A DNA stretch of 55,685 bases from Sphingomonadaceae bacterium (GTDB taxonomy: Bacteria; Pseudomonadota; Alphaproteobacteria; Sphingomonadales; Sphingomonadaceae). The notes beneath the pieces were generated by a model. The model saw nothing but the letters and a program-made list of their open reading frames with translations, ran no database searches and was not told where the DNA came from. Below, in pieces: positions 7,074 to 15,537 of this stretch; position 1 is the stretch's first letter; every line of letters starts with the position of its first letter. The position numbers were made by a program, and so were the translations under genes. Location of the stretch: NCBI GenBank assembly GCA_947453945.1, contig CANGJB010000020.1, positions 1 to 55,685 on the forward strand, written 5' to 3'.

Positions 7074-9533
7074 TCAGAACTTGTAGACGACCGAGGCCTG
7101 CCAGTTGCGCGGACGCTCGGGCAGGGCAATCGTCGCGCCGAACAGTTCGGTGAAGTTGGCGCGGAAGTACGAGGCGTTCGTCGCGTTCTTCACCACCGCG
7201 CGGAACAGCCACGGACCGGTCGTGAACGAAGCGCTCACGTCCACCAGCGTGTAGGCCGGCAGCCGGACCGTCTGCGACTGACCCGAGAACACCGAGGGCA
7301 CGTGGCTCACGCTGCCCGCGAAGGCCAGACCGTTGTCGAACGAGTAAGTCGCGGTTGCCGAGTACAGATCCTCCGGAATACCGGCGCGGCGCGAGGCATT
7401 GGCGTTGGGGATCGGCACGAGACCGATCGGCTGGCCGCCAAGGTACAGCGCCGGGTTCAGGCCCTTCAGATCCTCGATGCCGAAGAAGCTGAACAGCACG
7501 CCGTCGCCAATCGCGGTCAGGTTCTCGACCTTGGTCTTGGTGTAGTTGGCCGAAAGCAGGAAGTGCTTGTCCACCGACCAGCGCAGTTCGGCCTCGATAC
7601 CCTTGGTCTGGACCGCCTGGTTGGTCACGATCGCCTGCGAATTGCGATCCGTGCGGGTCTGTTTGTAGACCGAGACCGCCGCATAGAGCCGGTTGTTCAG
7701 GAAGCTGCCCTTGATGCCGCCTTCATAGAGCTTCGAGGCGCTGATGAACGCGCCCGAAAGCGCATCAGCCGTCGTGATTTCCGCGCCCTGCCCGGCGATG
7801 ATCGTCGACTGGCGCGAAAGGGTGACATAGGGGATCAGTCCGAAGGGCAGCTTGTAGTTCGCGCTGGCCGACCACGACCATCCCCCCTTCGAGCCCTTCG
7901 CCGAGCCTGCGCTGGCTGGATTTTCAAGCTTCGAAGCCAGATCGGCCGTCGTCACCTTGACGTGATCGTAGCGGGCACCAAGCGTGAGATCGAGGCCGAA
8001 GTTGAAGTCGAGGTTAGCGAGCCCCGCCATGCCGAGGTCGGTGTAGTGACCCACGTTGTAGCTGGTATAGTTGCAATCACATTCGGTCGAAAGCAGGCGA
8101 TCCGAAAGCGCGTTATACCCCACGGTCAGATCGACGCGGTTGAAATACTCATAGTTGAAGTCGTCCCCGTGCCTAAAGTTCGTGTAACGGATGGAGGGCG
8201 ACACTTCGAGCGAGAACTTGCCGATATCGGTCTTGAACACCTTCGAGACGACGATACGGTCTTCGATCACATAAGACTTATGGAACTGCGAGAAGCCGTA
8301 CTGGTTGTCGTTATCGTTCTTGTAGCCATCGTAGAACAGCTGGTTCTTGATCTCGAGGTCGTTGCCGGCATCGAAGGCGAGATCAAGATAGGCCGTATTG
8401 GCCACGTTGTTCAGCTTGTCATCTTTTGCGGTCAGCGTGTCGCGCCGGCTCAGCTTGGCGGTGCCCACGCCGGTCAGCCCGGAATCGGGGTACAGCGTGG
8501 CAAGGCACGCATCGTTCAGGCCGCCGAACGGGTTCGAAAACGGCGGGCTGGAGCAGAACGCGCTGCCGAACGGATTGAGGCCGAAGCCGCCGTTGGCCAC
8601 TTTGGCTTCGGCGTGGGAAATCTGGCCGTCACCGTTGGTATCGAGCGGCTTGGCCGCGCCGGTGATGTAGTTGCCGTTGTCGACGAGGTCCTGCGTCAGG
8701 CGGTTCCAGCCGCCGTTCTGCTGGCCTTTGAAGTTGTGGTGCATGCCGCCGAACTCGAGCCGCAGGTTGGGCGCAAGGTCGGTATCGAAGGCGGCCTGCA
8801 GGATCGTCTGCCGGGTCGACATGTTGCGGTAGTAACTGCCCGAATCCTCGACCTGGCCATAGAGGCTGTAACCGAATTCCTGGCTGCCGATCTTGCCCGG
8901 GCCGCGCACCTGCGCGCTCAGCACGTTACGCGCCCAGCTGCCGCCCGTGTACGAAAGCTGCCCTTCGGGCGTGTCGAGGAACTTGCCGCCCGCCGCACGC
9001 GCGGTCAGCGGAACGAAGTTGATGTAGCCGCCGGTCTTCGACGGGCCATAGATCGGCGAGGCCGGGCCGCGCACGATGTCGATACGGTCCGAAGCGCCGA
9101 TCGGGGTCGGGTAGTTGCCCGGGTTGTCGAGGCGGCGGATCCCGCGGAAATAGACTTCGCCGGGGGTGCCGCGAATGTCGAGCGCGCCGCCGACGCCGAA
9201 GAACGAGTTGGTGAACACGCCCGGCGATTGCGAAACGAGGTCATAGATCTCGGTGATGCCGAAACGCTCGATCTGCTCCTTGGAGACGGTCGAGGCAGAG
9301 CGCGGGGTTTCCACCAGGTTCTTGTCGAACCCGAAGATCGAACCGACGTCCTTGACCGGCAGCGCGTTGAGCGAACCGACGACGACGATTTCGTCCTTGG
9401 CAGGCGGCGCGTCGGCCGGGGCTTCCTGCGCAAAGGCAGGTGCGGTCAGCGCGGTGCAGCCGAGAAGGAGGACAAGCCCTTTCACAAGCTTGCGGGGCGC
9501 AGCAGACTGCGTGGACGTGTTCGGATAGAGCAT
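7074..9533 (-). CDS. TonB-dependent outer-membrane receptor of the purine locus
   Basis: 819 residues. A signal peptide (KGLVLLLGCTALTAPAFAQ) is followed by a TonB-box-like EIVVVGS, then a plug domain (about residues 50-170, with RIDIVRGPASPIYGP) and a 22-strand-type barrel ending in the aromatic VVYKF. The start is set at 9533 because AAGGGGG lies eight bases before that ATG; the frame stays open upstream into the adenosine deaminase gene. A 193-base leader with strong secondary structure precedes it. Position between an exported deaminase and an exported NUP protein suggests that it imports purine nucleosides, nucleotides or related ligands (inference). The ligand cannot be read from the sequence. 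Confidence 0.9.
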   Translation of the reverse strand: MLYPNTSTQSAAPRKLVKGLVLLLGCTALTAPAFAQEAPADAPPAKDEIVVVGSLNALPVKDVGSIFGFDKNLVETPRSASTVSKEQIERFGITEIYDLVSQSPGVFTNSFFGVGGALDIRGTPGEVYFRGIRRLDNPGNYPTPIGASDRIDIVRGPASPIYGPSKTGGYINFVPLTARAAGGKFLDTPEGQLSYTGGSWARNVLSAQVRGPGKIGSQEFGYSLYGQVEDSGSYYRNMSTRQTILQAAFDTDLAPNLRLEFGGMHHNFKGQQNGGWNRLTQDLVDNGNYITGAAKPLDTNGDGQISHAEAKVANGGFGLNPFGSAFCSSPPFSNPFGGLNDACLATLYPDSGLTGVGTAKLSRRDTLTAKDDKLNNVANTAYLDLAFDAGNDLEIKNQLFYDGYKNDNDNQYGFSQFHKSYVIEDRIVVSKVFKTDIGKFSLEVSPSIRYTNFRHGDDFNYEYFNRVDLTVGYNALSDRLLSTECDCNYTSYNVGHYTDLGMAGLANLDFNFGLDLTLGARYDHVKVTTADLASKLENPASAGSAKGSKGGWSWSASANYKLPFGLIPYVTLSRQSTIIAGQGAEITTADALSGAFISASKLYEGGIKGSFLNNRLYAAVSVYKQTRTDRNSQAIVTNQAVQTKGIEAELRWSVDKHFLLSANYTKTKVENLTAIGDGVLFSFFGIEDLKGLNPALYLGGQPIGLVPIPNANASRRAGIPEDLYSATATYSFDNGLAFAGSVSHVPSVFSGQSQTVRLPAYTLVDVSASFTTGPWLFRAVVKNATNASYFRANFTELFGATIALPERPRNWQASVVYKF

Positions 9534-9700
9534 TGAGATAACCCCCTTGGAATGCAAAAGGCGCCCCGTCCTCACGTGCCGCGAAGACCGGAATGCGCGT
9601 GGTTGAACCGCGCCTCTCCTGCAAACCAGCGGATGTTCTCCCCTGTCGCTATGCCGCTTTGCGGCATCCCCGAGACAGGGCGCACCCGTTTTATATGCCA
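9534..9700 (-). promoter_or_regulatory. Structured leader of the TonB-receptor operon, candidate cis-regulatory RNA
   Basis: On the minus strand a TATAAA box (plus 9690-9695) could be a -10 element. Just after it a two-tier hairpin forms: outer stem CCCTGTC/GACAGGG at 9641-9647 and 9674-9680, inner stem ATGCCGC/GCGGCAT at 9651-9657 and 9661-9667. Nearer the gene, GGCGC (9610-9614) can pair with GCGCC (9560-9565), closing a region with two more hairpins, and is followed by TTTT, as an attenuator would be. I could not match it to a riboswitch class from memory. Confidence 0.45.
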
Positions 9701-9726
9701 CCGAAGCGGCGCTTTGTATTATCGTC

Positions 9727-11280
9727 TTAAGATACCTTCTTTGCCCGCGCCAGACGCTCGGTCTCGTAAGTTGCAAAATGGTGTTCAAGATCTGCCTGCA
9801 AGCGTGCCTTCTCGTTCGCTGCCAGATACTTGGCGCAAGCGGGTGTGGCAAAATCAGCACAGAAAGCGACCGGTTCCAGCCGCCCGAAATCGGCCCAAAG
9901 CGCCAATCCCGGTATAAATGCATAGTGCAATCCGGCCCGCGCAATCTGCTTGAGATCGCTGTATCCAAGCCCCTGTTCACGCACCGCGCGGACATACTCA
10001 TTGGTCATGTCGGAACGCAGCACGCCCTGATCGTCGGTCGAAAGCACCACCGGCACGCCGTGCGCGCGGTAGAGGTTCAGCGGATGGTCCGCGCCCTTCA
10101 CGCCAAGGATCACCGCATTGCTGGTCAGGTTGATCTCGACCGCAATGCCCTCGCGCGCCATCCGCGCCATGGTGTCTTCGGCCTTGTCTTCAAACGCGAT
10201 ACCGGTGCCGTGCCCGATGCGCCGCGCCCCCACCGCCACGGCCTGCGCGATATGGTCCTTGAAATCCGCCGGCGGCACCTGCCCCAGCGTGACCTCGCCG
10301 GCATGAAGCGTCAGCTTCACGCGCGGATACTTCGCGGCCAGCTGGCGGATCATCGCCATGTGCAAGGCGTAGTCGCGCCGCGCCAGCCACGCATCTTCGG
10401 GCATCACGATGTTCACGCCGACAAAGCGCGGATCGGCATCGGCCATCATGAAGCCGAGGATCAGCGAACGATAAACCTGCCGCGGCGGCAGAGCGCGCAG
10501 CGCCTGAAACAAGTAGTGCACCGCCACCTTGCAGCCGGGCTCGGCAGCCGGCGTGCCGCAGGCCATGGCCTTGGCAGAAGCCGCCTCGTCTGCATCAAGC
10601 TCGGCCCGCGCCTTGGGGACGAGCGCGGCAAAAGCCTTGGCCTCGCTGGTATAGACCGCGCCCAGATCGGCTTCGGCCAGCGGATCATCACCCGCCGCGC
10701 GCACCACCGAAACCAGCGTGTTCGTATTGTGATCAAGCTCGAGGTAGGAAACGGTGTCCCCCGCTGCGATGCGGCGCACGCTCGCCAGCATCTTCGCCGT
10801 CTCGCCGCCCATCTTGCCGAACCGCTCGAACGAACGGAAGAACTGGGTATGACCGGAAACGTCGTTCTGGCCCACACCGCGCTGGAAACCGCGCGTCGAC
10901 ATCGCATCAATCAGCCGGTCCATGCCGAACTCGTTCTCGCCGGCAAACCGGGTAATCGCGCGCTCCGCCGGGCACGGCGGCGGTTCCACGCTGAGGCCGC
11001 TGGTATCGACGCAAAAGCCCTTTTCGCCGGCCCAGGTGAGGAAATCCTCGGCATAGATCGCGCCAGCCAGATGATTGTGCAGATCGCCGCCCTTGGGCAT
11101 GCCGCGCAGCAGCACGCGCAGCATCGGCGGACTGGTCCGCGCATCTTCGATCAGCCGGGCGACCGCAGCCTCGCGCGCAGGATCATTGGCAACGGGCTCA
11201 GCCCATGCAGAACCGGGCATGACAGCCAGCAGGGCCGCGCCCAGCGCGCCACGTGCCGCTGCCCACTTGCCCCCTGCCAT
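9727..11280 (-). CDS. Exported adenosine deaminase-like enzyme
   Basis: 517 residues with an N-terminal signal peptide ending near residue 27 (GSAWA). All adenosine deaminase signatures are present: zinc ligands H68 and H70 in GDLHNHLAG, HAGE at 326-329, RIGHGTG with H357, and STDD at 414-417, although the usual Pro after the Asp pair is Gln here. It is longer than cytosolic Add (about 330 residues) and resembles the secreted ADA growth-factor-like group. It would deaminate adenosine to inosine in the periplasm. It is the first gene of the leftward purine run, diverges from a LysR gene, and is followed by a 193-base gap before the TonB receptor gene. Adenosine as substrate is inferred from the family. 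Confidence 0.85.
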   Translation of the reverse strand: MAGGKWAAARGALGAALLAVMPGSAWAEPVANDPAREAAVARLIEDARTSPPMLRVLLRGMPKGGDLHNHLAGAIYAEDFLTWAGEKGFCVDTSGLSVEPPPCPAERAITRFAGENEFGMDRLIDAMSTRGFQRGVGQNDVSGHTQFFRSFERFGKMGGETAKMLASVRRIAAGDTVSYLELDHNTNTLVSVVRAAGDDPLAEADLGAVYTSEAKAFAALVPKARAELDADEAASAKAMACGTPAAEPGCKVAVHYLFQALRALPPRQVYRSLILGFMMADADPRFVGVNIVMPEDAWLARRDYALHMAMIRQLAAKYPRVKLTLHAGEVTLGQVPPADFKDHIAQAVAVGARRIGHGTGIAFEDKAEDTMARMAREGIAVEINLTSNAVILGVKGADHPLNLYRAHGVPVVLSTDDQGVLRSDMTNEYVRAVREQGLGYSDLKQIARAGLHYAFIPGLALWADFGRLEPVAFCADFATPACAKYLAANEKARLQADLEHHFATYETERLARAKKVS

Positions 11281-11393
11281 TCGCGCGCGCTCCGACCCGA
11301 TTGTTGCGTTGCAGCACGATTATGGCCTTGACCTGTTTCACGCAACTGCAATGAATCGCGCACCACGTTGCAAAAATTAGGTAGGGGTCCTTC
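11281..11393. promoter_or_regulatory. Divergent promoter region between purine locus and LysR gene
   Basis: 113 bases separate the exported deaminase (leftward) from the LysR gene (rightward). The heptamer CGTTGCA occurs twice (about 11307-11313 and 11366-11372), and TTGCAG near 11310 is mirrored by CTGCAA near 11346. Repeated GTTGC half-sites in a divergent LysR spacer are typical of operator sites for the adjacent regulator. The binding sites themselves are inferred. Confidence 0.45.
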
Positions 11394-12326
11394 GTGCCCG
11401 CATTCTCGCGCTTCCTGCGCTATTTCACGGCGGTTGGCCGGCTTGGCTCGATCCGCAAGGCAGCGGACGAACTCAATGTCTCGGCCTCCGCGATCGATCG
11501 CCAGATCCTCAATGTAGAGGCGGAGCTTGGCATGCCGCTGTTCGAGCGCCTGCCAACCGGGCTCAGGCTCACGGCAGCGGGCGAAATCCTCATGGCGGCC
11601 GGCGGGCGCTGGCAGAAGAGCCTTGCCGAAGTGCGCGCCCAGATCGAAGACTTGCGCGGGCTCAAGCGCGGCCATGTCGAGATCGCGGTAATCGATGCCC
11701 TCGCCAAAGGGGTGATCCCCAGCGCAATCCAGGCGCTGCAGACCCGCTATCCCGGCATCTCCATCGAAGTGAAAGTTGCCGCCAACGATGCCGTGCGCGG
11801 CATGATCGCCAGCGGCGCGGTTGATTTCGGCATCTTCTTCGGCCCGGAATCCTACCGCGACATCACCGTGCGCGCTTTCGTCGATGTCCACCTCGGCTTC
11901 ATCACGCCCGCTGGCCACCCCTTTGGCGAACAGGCCGAGGCGCGTTTTTCGGCCTGTGCGGGTACGCCCCTTGTCGTGCCGTCCAGTCCACTTGCAGTCC
12001 ACCAGCAGATCGCAGTGCTCGAAGGCACAAGCCGCCTCACGCTTGATCGCAAGGCCACCAGCAACAACATTCAGATGATCACCAGCCTCGTGCTGCAGGG
12101 CGTGGGCATCGGCATTCTCACCTCGCTCGATGTGGTGACCGAAGTGCGCGCAGGGCTGCTTTCATTCACGCGGATTTCCGATCCCGTGCTGCGCCCGATG
12201 ACCCTCGCGCTGTGCACCGCGTCGGCCCGTCCGCCCAGTTATGCCGCCGATATCGTGCTGGGCGAGATCCAGACCGCGTTCGCCGAGCTGGCCTGGCCGC
12301 CGGCGAGCGCCCGCAATAGCGGTTGA
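11394..12326 (+). CDS. LysR family transcriptional regulator
   Basis: 310 residues. The N-terminal winged helix-turn-helix covers about residues 5-65 (GSIRKAADELNVSASAIDRQ, then the typical LFERLPTGLRLTAAGE). A periplasmic-binding-protein-like effector domain follows (about 90-295), with [17 protein letters not shown] at its start. The start is GTG 11394, with TAGGGG upstream. The gene diverges from the exported adenosine deaminase, so it probably controls the purine run in response to a purine or a catabolite, and also itself. A purine-type phosphoribosyltransferase gene follows on the same strand. Confidence 0.9.
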   Translation: MPAFSRFLRYFTAVGRLGSIRKAADELNVSASAIDRQILNVEAELGMPLFERLPTGLRLTAAGEILMAAGGRWQKSLAEVRAQIEDLRGLKRGHVEIAVIDALAKGVIPSAIQALQTRYPGISIEVKVAANDAVRGMIASGAVDFGIFFGPESYRDITVRAFVDVHLGFITPAGHPFGEQAEARFSACAGTPLVVPSSPLAVHQQIAVLEGTSRLTLDRKATSNNIQMITSLVLQGVGIGILTSLDVVTEVRAGLLSFTRISDPVLRPMTLALCTASARPPSYAADIVLGEIQTAFAELAWPPASARNSG

Positions 12327-12411
12327 AAACGCCTGCCTCCCGCAATTGCGGTCTGCGCGCCGAACCGGTAACCGCATGGAATTATCGCCCGACGAACGGA
12401 CCCCAACGGAC

Positions 12412-12942
12412 ATGACCGATACTGCCGCCCCCGTGCTCAACTACATTGCCTACGAGGATTTCCTGCGCAGCGTGCGCAAGCTCTCGCGGCTGCTGGCGGC
12501 AGATAGCTGGAAGCCCGATTTCATCATCGGCATCGGGCGCGGCGGCCTCGTCCCGGCGGTCTATATCAGCCACGAACTGCAAGTGCCGATGCTGTCGATC
12601 GACCATTCATCCAAGGTTCCCGGCTTTGCCGACGAACTGCTGGGCAAAGTGGCGGATAAATCGGCCACCGGCACGCGCCTCCTGTTCGTCGATGATATCA
12701 ACGATAGCGGCGGCACCATCGTCTACATCCGCAATCTCCTTGCGGAAAACGGCTGCAACCCGGACAATTTGCGCTTCGCCGTGCTCAAGGACAATTGCCG
12801 CTCGAAGGCCCGCGTGGACTACACCGCCGAAGTGATCGACCGCGCCGAAGACAAGCGCTGGTTCGTGTTCCCGTGGGAAGCGGTGATGACCGCCGAAACG
12901 CTGGCCGAAGAAGCGCAGGCCGTGCCGGAGCGCCTTTCCTAA
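12412..12942 (+). CDS. Purine-type phosphoribosyltransferase (xanthine/hypoxanthine/guanine PRT-like)
   Basis: About 176 residues. It shows GIGRGGLVPA near the N-terminus and the PRPP-binding loop LLFVDDINDSGGTIV, as in Gpt/Hpt-type enzymes that turn a purine base plus PRPP into a nucleotide. An upstream in-frame ATG (12376) would add 12 residues; neither start has a strong ribosome binding site, and the conserved domain begins just after the second one. It is 85 bases after the LysR gene. Placement beside the purine locus fits salvage of bases imported by the two permeases. Which base it prefers is not visible. Confidence 0.8.
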   Translation: MTDTAAPVLNYIAYEDFLRSVRKLSRLLAADSWKPDFIIGIGRGGLVPAVYISHELQVPMLSIDHSSKVPGFADELLGKVADKSATGTRLLFVDDINDSGGTIVYIRNLLAENGCNPDNLRFAVLKDNCRSKARVDYTAEVIDRAEDKRWFVFPWEAVMTAETLAEEAQAVPERLS

Positions 12943-12947
12943 GCTAT

Positions 12948-13036
12948 CGTCACCCCCGCGAAGGCGGCGCCCCAGAGCGCAATAGCGCACCTAATAAGTG
13001 AACCCGCTCTGGATTCCCGCCTGCGCGGGAATGACG
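12948..13036. repeat. Paired palindromic repeat (REPIN-like) A
   Basis: Two inverted copies face each other: GTCACCCCCGCGAAGGCGG at the left and CTGGATTCCCGCCTGCGCGG at the right, ending in ATGACG. The same design recurs at 53647-53723. It lies between the convergent phosphoribosyltransferase and cytochrome b561 genes, a usual location for such elements. Confidence 0.75.
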
Positions 13037-13048
13037 AACGGCGTGAAT

Positions 13049-13720
13049 TCAGCCGAACCTGAAGCCCGTCATCACCATCCACGTCAGCGCGCCGACGAGC
13101 GCAATCCCGCCCAGCGCAGCAACCGGGGACCACGTCACATCCTCGACAGCCTCACCCTTCGCGCGGTCGCGCCGTCCGGTGATCATCGGCCCAATCAGGT
13201 TCTGCGCATTGAGCACCTGATAATAGCCGATCGCCAGAATGTGCAGGCCGATCACCGCCAGCGCCGCCTTGAACACGCCCTCATGCCATTCGGAAGCGGT
13301 GCGGCCCGCATCAAAGCTCACCCAATCTGCCAGCGGGCCGGACTCGATCCCGTCGACATCGACTGCAAACAGCCCCGCCAGCGTGATCGTCAGGATCACC
13401 GCCAGTAGCGCCGCCACGCTCCACCCGCCCAGGGGGTTGTGCCCGTCAGAGGGCGTCTCCCCGTCATGGGTGCGCACATAAGCCAGCACCGCGCCCGGCC
13501 CCTTGAGGAACTGCGCAAAGCGGGCGGTGCGCCCTCCGGCAAAGCCCCAGAACACGCGGAACAGCACCAGCGCGAGGATGGCGTAGCCAGCCTGCCGGTG
13601 CCGATCCATGTCGTGGTTCTCGCCCGTGTACCAGGCCGCGCCGAACAGCGCGATCAGGCTCCAGTGGAACACCCGCACAAACGGGTCCCACACCTTCACT
13701 GTCTCGGCATCTGTGCTCAT
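13049..13720 (-). CDS. Cytochrome b561-family membrane protein
   Basis: 223 residues with four main membrane helices. The start VWDPFVRVFHWSL is typical of the bacterial b561/Ni-Fe hydrogenase b-type group, with candidate heme-ligating histidines in RVFHWS, DRHRQAGY, SEWHEG and GLHILAI. The protein would pass electrons between the quinone pool and a periplasmic c-type cytochrome. The cytochrome c' gene lies six bases upstream on the same strand, so the two are cotranscribed and probably redox partners. Three further exported genes, one with two CxxCH motifs, precede them. Confidence 0.88.
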   Translation of the reverse strand: MSTDAETVKVWDPFVRVFHWSLIALFGAAWYTGENHDMDRHRQAGYAILALVLFRVFWGFAGGRTARFAQFLKGPGAVLAYVRTHDGETPSDGHNPLGGWSVAALLAVILTITLAGLFAVDVDGIESGPLADWVSFDAGRTASEWHEGVFKAALAVIGLHILAIGYYQVLNAQNLIGPMITGRRDRAKGEAVEDVTWSPVAALGGIALVGALTWMVMTGFRFG

Positions 13721-13726
13721 CGCGCC

Positions 13727-14188
13727 TCAGTCCTCGGCGCGGAACTGCCGGTGGCAGGCAGCGCATGTCCCGCCAACCACCTTGAACTGCGCCAGCACCG
13801 CCGCCGTGTTGCCCGATCCGGCAAGGCCCGCCAGCTTGTCCGCCTCGGCCACCAGTTTGCCGGCTGCGGCATCGAACACCGGCTTCTGCGCCCAGATCGC
13901 AGGCAGCGCATCGGTCTTTACGCCCGAGCTCGGCCCGGTGCCCGCCGGAAACAGGCCGCCCTGCATCCGCGCGGTTACAGCCAGCGTGCGCGCGGCGGCG
14001 AGCAGCTTGGCCTTGTCCGCCCCGCCGCCCAGCTCGTCCTTCAGCGCCTTCATCGCGCCGCCCATCTTCTTGAAATTGGCCTGCCGCGCCGCAATCGTTT
14101 CGGCGGGTGAGGCAGCGATGGACGCAGCCCCGCCGGCCAGCAGGGCGGCAAAAGCGGCAGCCATCAGGATCGGTTTCGTTCGGGTCAT
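13727..14188 (-). CDS. Cytochrome c' (class II c-type cytochrome)
   Basis: 153 residues: a signal peptide (AAAFAALLAGGAASIAA), a four-helix-bundle-type sequence beginning with ETIAARQANFKKMGGAMKAL, and a heme-binding CAACH near the C-terminus, as in class II cytochromes. It should sit in the periplasm with one covalently bound heme. Known members carry electrons or bind NO. The adjoining b561 gene makes electron transfer to or from the membrane the simplest role. Confidence 0.9.
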   Translation of the reverse strand: MTRTKPILMAAAFAALLAGGAASIAASPAETIAARQANFKKMGGAMKALKDELGGGADKAKLLAAARTLAVTARMQGGLFPAGTGPSSGVKTDALPAIWAQKPVFDAAAGKLVAEADKLAGLAGSGNTAAVLAQFKVVGGTCAACHRQFRAED

Positions 14189-14214
14189 CGGCAGTGGTCC
14201 TTCTGCAGAGAAAA

Positions 14215-15537
14215 TCAGTGCGCCTGCGCCAATGCAGCCGGCGCCTTGTCCGGATAGACTTCATGAAATGCGGCCTGCACCGTGGCAAGCCCGTCTGTCA
14301 GCACCTGCAGCGCCGTCTTGCCCGTGGCATTGGGAATATCCGCCCGCGCGCCGTGCGATGCCAGCACGCGCAGCATGGCCGGAAGCTCGGGGAAAAACGG
14401 CCCGCCCGCCAGCATGTGGAGCGCCGTCGTCTTGTCCAAATCCGCCGCGTTGGCATCCCCTGCCAGCTCGATCGCCAGCGTCAGCGCGGTCGGATCGCGC
14501 CCCTGCGCAGCGGCAAGCACAAGGTTCACCCCCGCGCCATCGACGAAATGTTCATCCGCCCCTGCCCGCACCAGCTGCCACATCGCATCGGCCTGCCCGG
14601 CCTTCGCCGCCATCATCAGCGCGGTTGTCGGCTGGACGGGCGGCGGCGCGATGCCGAAATTGGCCTCGGTCACCCAGGTGATCTTCGATGGCCCGGAAAG
14701 CGCATCGGCTTCCGCGCCCTTTTCCAGCAGCGCCGCGATCAACGCGCCCTGCCCCGCCGCCGCCGCCACATGCAGCGGCCGGTGCCCCTCGCGGTCCAGC
14801 TCCGCCACATCGGCGCCCAACCGCACCAGTTCCTCGGCCGCCGCCCAGTTCTTCTGATAAAGCGCCATCTGCAAGGCGCTGGTGTTTTCCGGCCCCCGGT
14901 GCTGCACATCCGCACCTGCCGAAATCAGCGCCGAAACGGCTTCCGGCCGCCCGCTCGCCAGCGCGAAAAACAGCGGCGTAAACGCTCCGGTCGTCACGCG
15001 GTTCACATTGGCCCCCGCCCCCAGCAGCGCCGCCATCGCACCAAGCCGCCCTGCCGAAGCCGCCCACATCAGCGGCGTCTGCCCGCGCGTATCGGCGCTT
15101 TCCACCGCCGCACCCGCTGCCAGCAGCGCGCGCACTGCCGCCGCATCGGAATGGCGCGCGCACATCGCCAGCGGGGTCACGCCATCGGGATTGGCCTGAT
15201 CCGCCGGCGCCTTTGCCGCCAGCAGCGCGGCCACAACCGCGCTGTCCCCGCGCTCGCAGGCAAGCAGTAGCGGCGTCACCCCAAGCGCATCGGCCAGGTC
15301 CGCCTTCGCCCCTGCGCGCAGCAGCACATCGACCAGCGCCGGGTCCTGCGTCTCCACCGCGCGGGCCAGCGGCGTCTCGCCATAGTCGAGCGACGCATTG
15401 GCATCCGCCCCGGCAGCAATCGCGGCGGCAAGCGCGGCCACATCATCATCCGCAATCGCACGGGAAAGCGCATCCGCCCCGCGCGCCAAGGCGGGCAAGG
15501 GCATGAGCACCATCAGCAGCGCCAGAAGCCTACGCAT
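14215..15537 (-). CDS. Exported ankyrin-repeat protein
   Basis: 440 residues with a signal peptide (RRLLALLMVLMPLPALA). Behind it are roughly ten ankyrin repeats, recognisable by recurring GxTPLxxA (GETPLARAVE, GVTPLLLAC, GQTPLMWAAS, GAFTPLFFAL) and by LLxAGA units. Ankyrin arrays bind other proteins, so this is probably a periplasmic scaffold. I set the start at 15537, where the signal peptide begins; it overlaps the stop of the DUF1552 gene by eight bases. The overlap ties it to the DUF1552/DUF1592 pair. Confidence 0.88.
   Translation of the reverse strand: MRRLLALLMVLMPLPALARGADALSRAIADDDVAALAAAIAAGADANASLDYGETPLARAVETQDPALVDVLLRAGAKADLADALGVTPLLLACERGDSAVVAALLAAKAPADQANPDGVTPLAMCARHSDAAAVRALLAAGAAVESADTRGQTPLMWAASAGRLGAMAALLGAGANVNRVTTGAFTPLFFALASGRPEAVSALISAGADVQHRGPENTSALQMALYQKNWAAAEELVRLGADVAELDREGHRPLHVAAAAGQGALIAALLEKGAEADALSGPSKITWVTEANFGIAPPPVQPTTALMMAAKAGQADAMWQLVRAGADEHFVDGAGVNLVLAAAQGRDPTALTLAIELAGDANAADLDKTTALHMLAGGPFFPELPAMLRVLASHGARADIPNATGKTALQVLTDGLATVQAAFHEVYPDKAPAALAQAH

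Noticed and set aside
4336..7086. A 916-codon rightward open frame over the purine deaminase and NUP genes.
   Set aside because: It is an antisense shadow caused by high GC codon use; its product is Arg/His/Gln-rich with no family pattern, while the leftward genes are clear.
7032..9536. An 834-codon rightward open frame opposite the TonB receptor gene.
   Set aside because: It mirrors the receptor gene frame by frame and has no recognisable domain.
9641..9680. Intrinsic terminator of the adenosine deaminase gene.
   Set aside because: The stem is strong but no T-run follows on the minus strand, so it is better treated as part of the leader structure.
12948..13036. CRISPR-like array.
   Set aside because: Only two inverted copies without spacers; it is a paired palindromic repeat.
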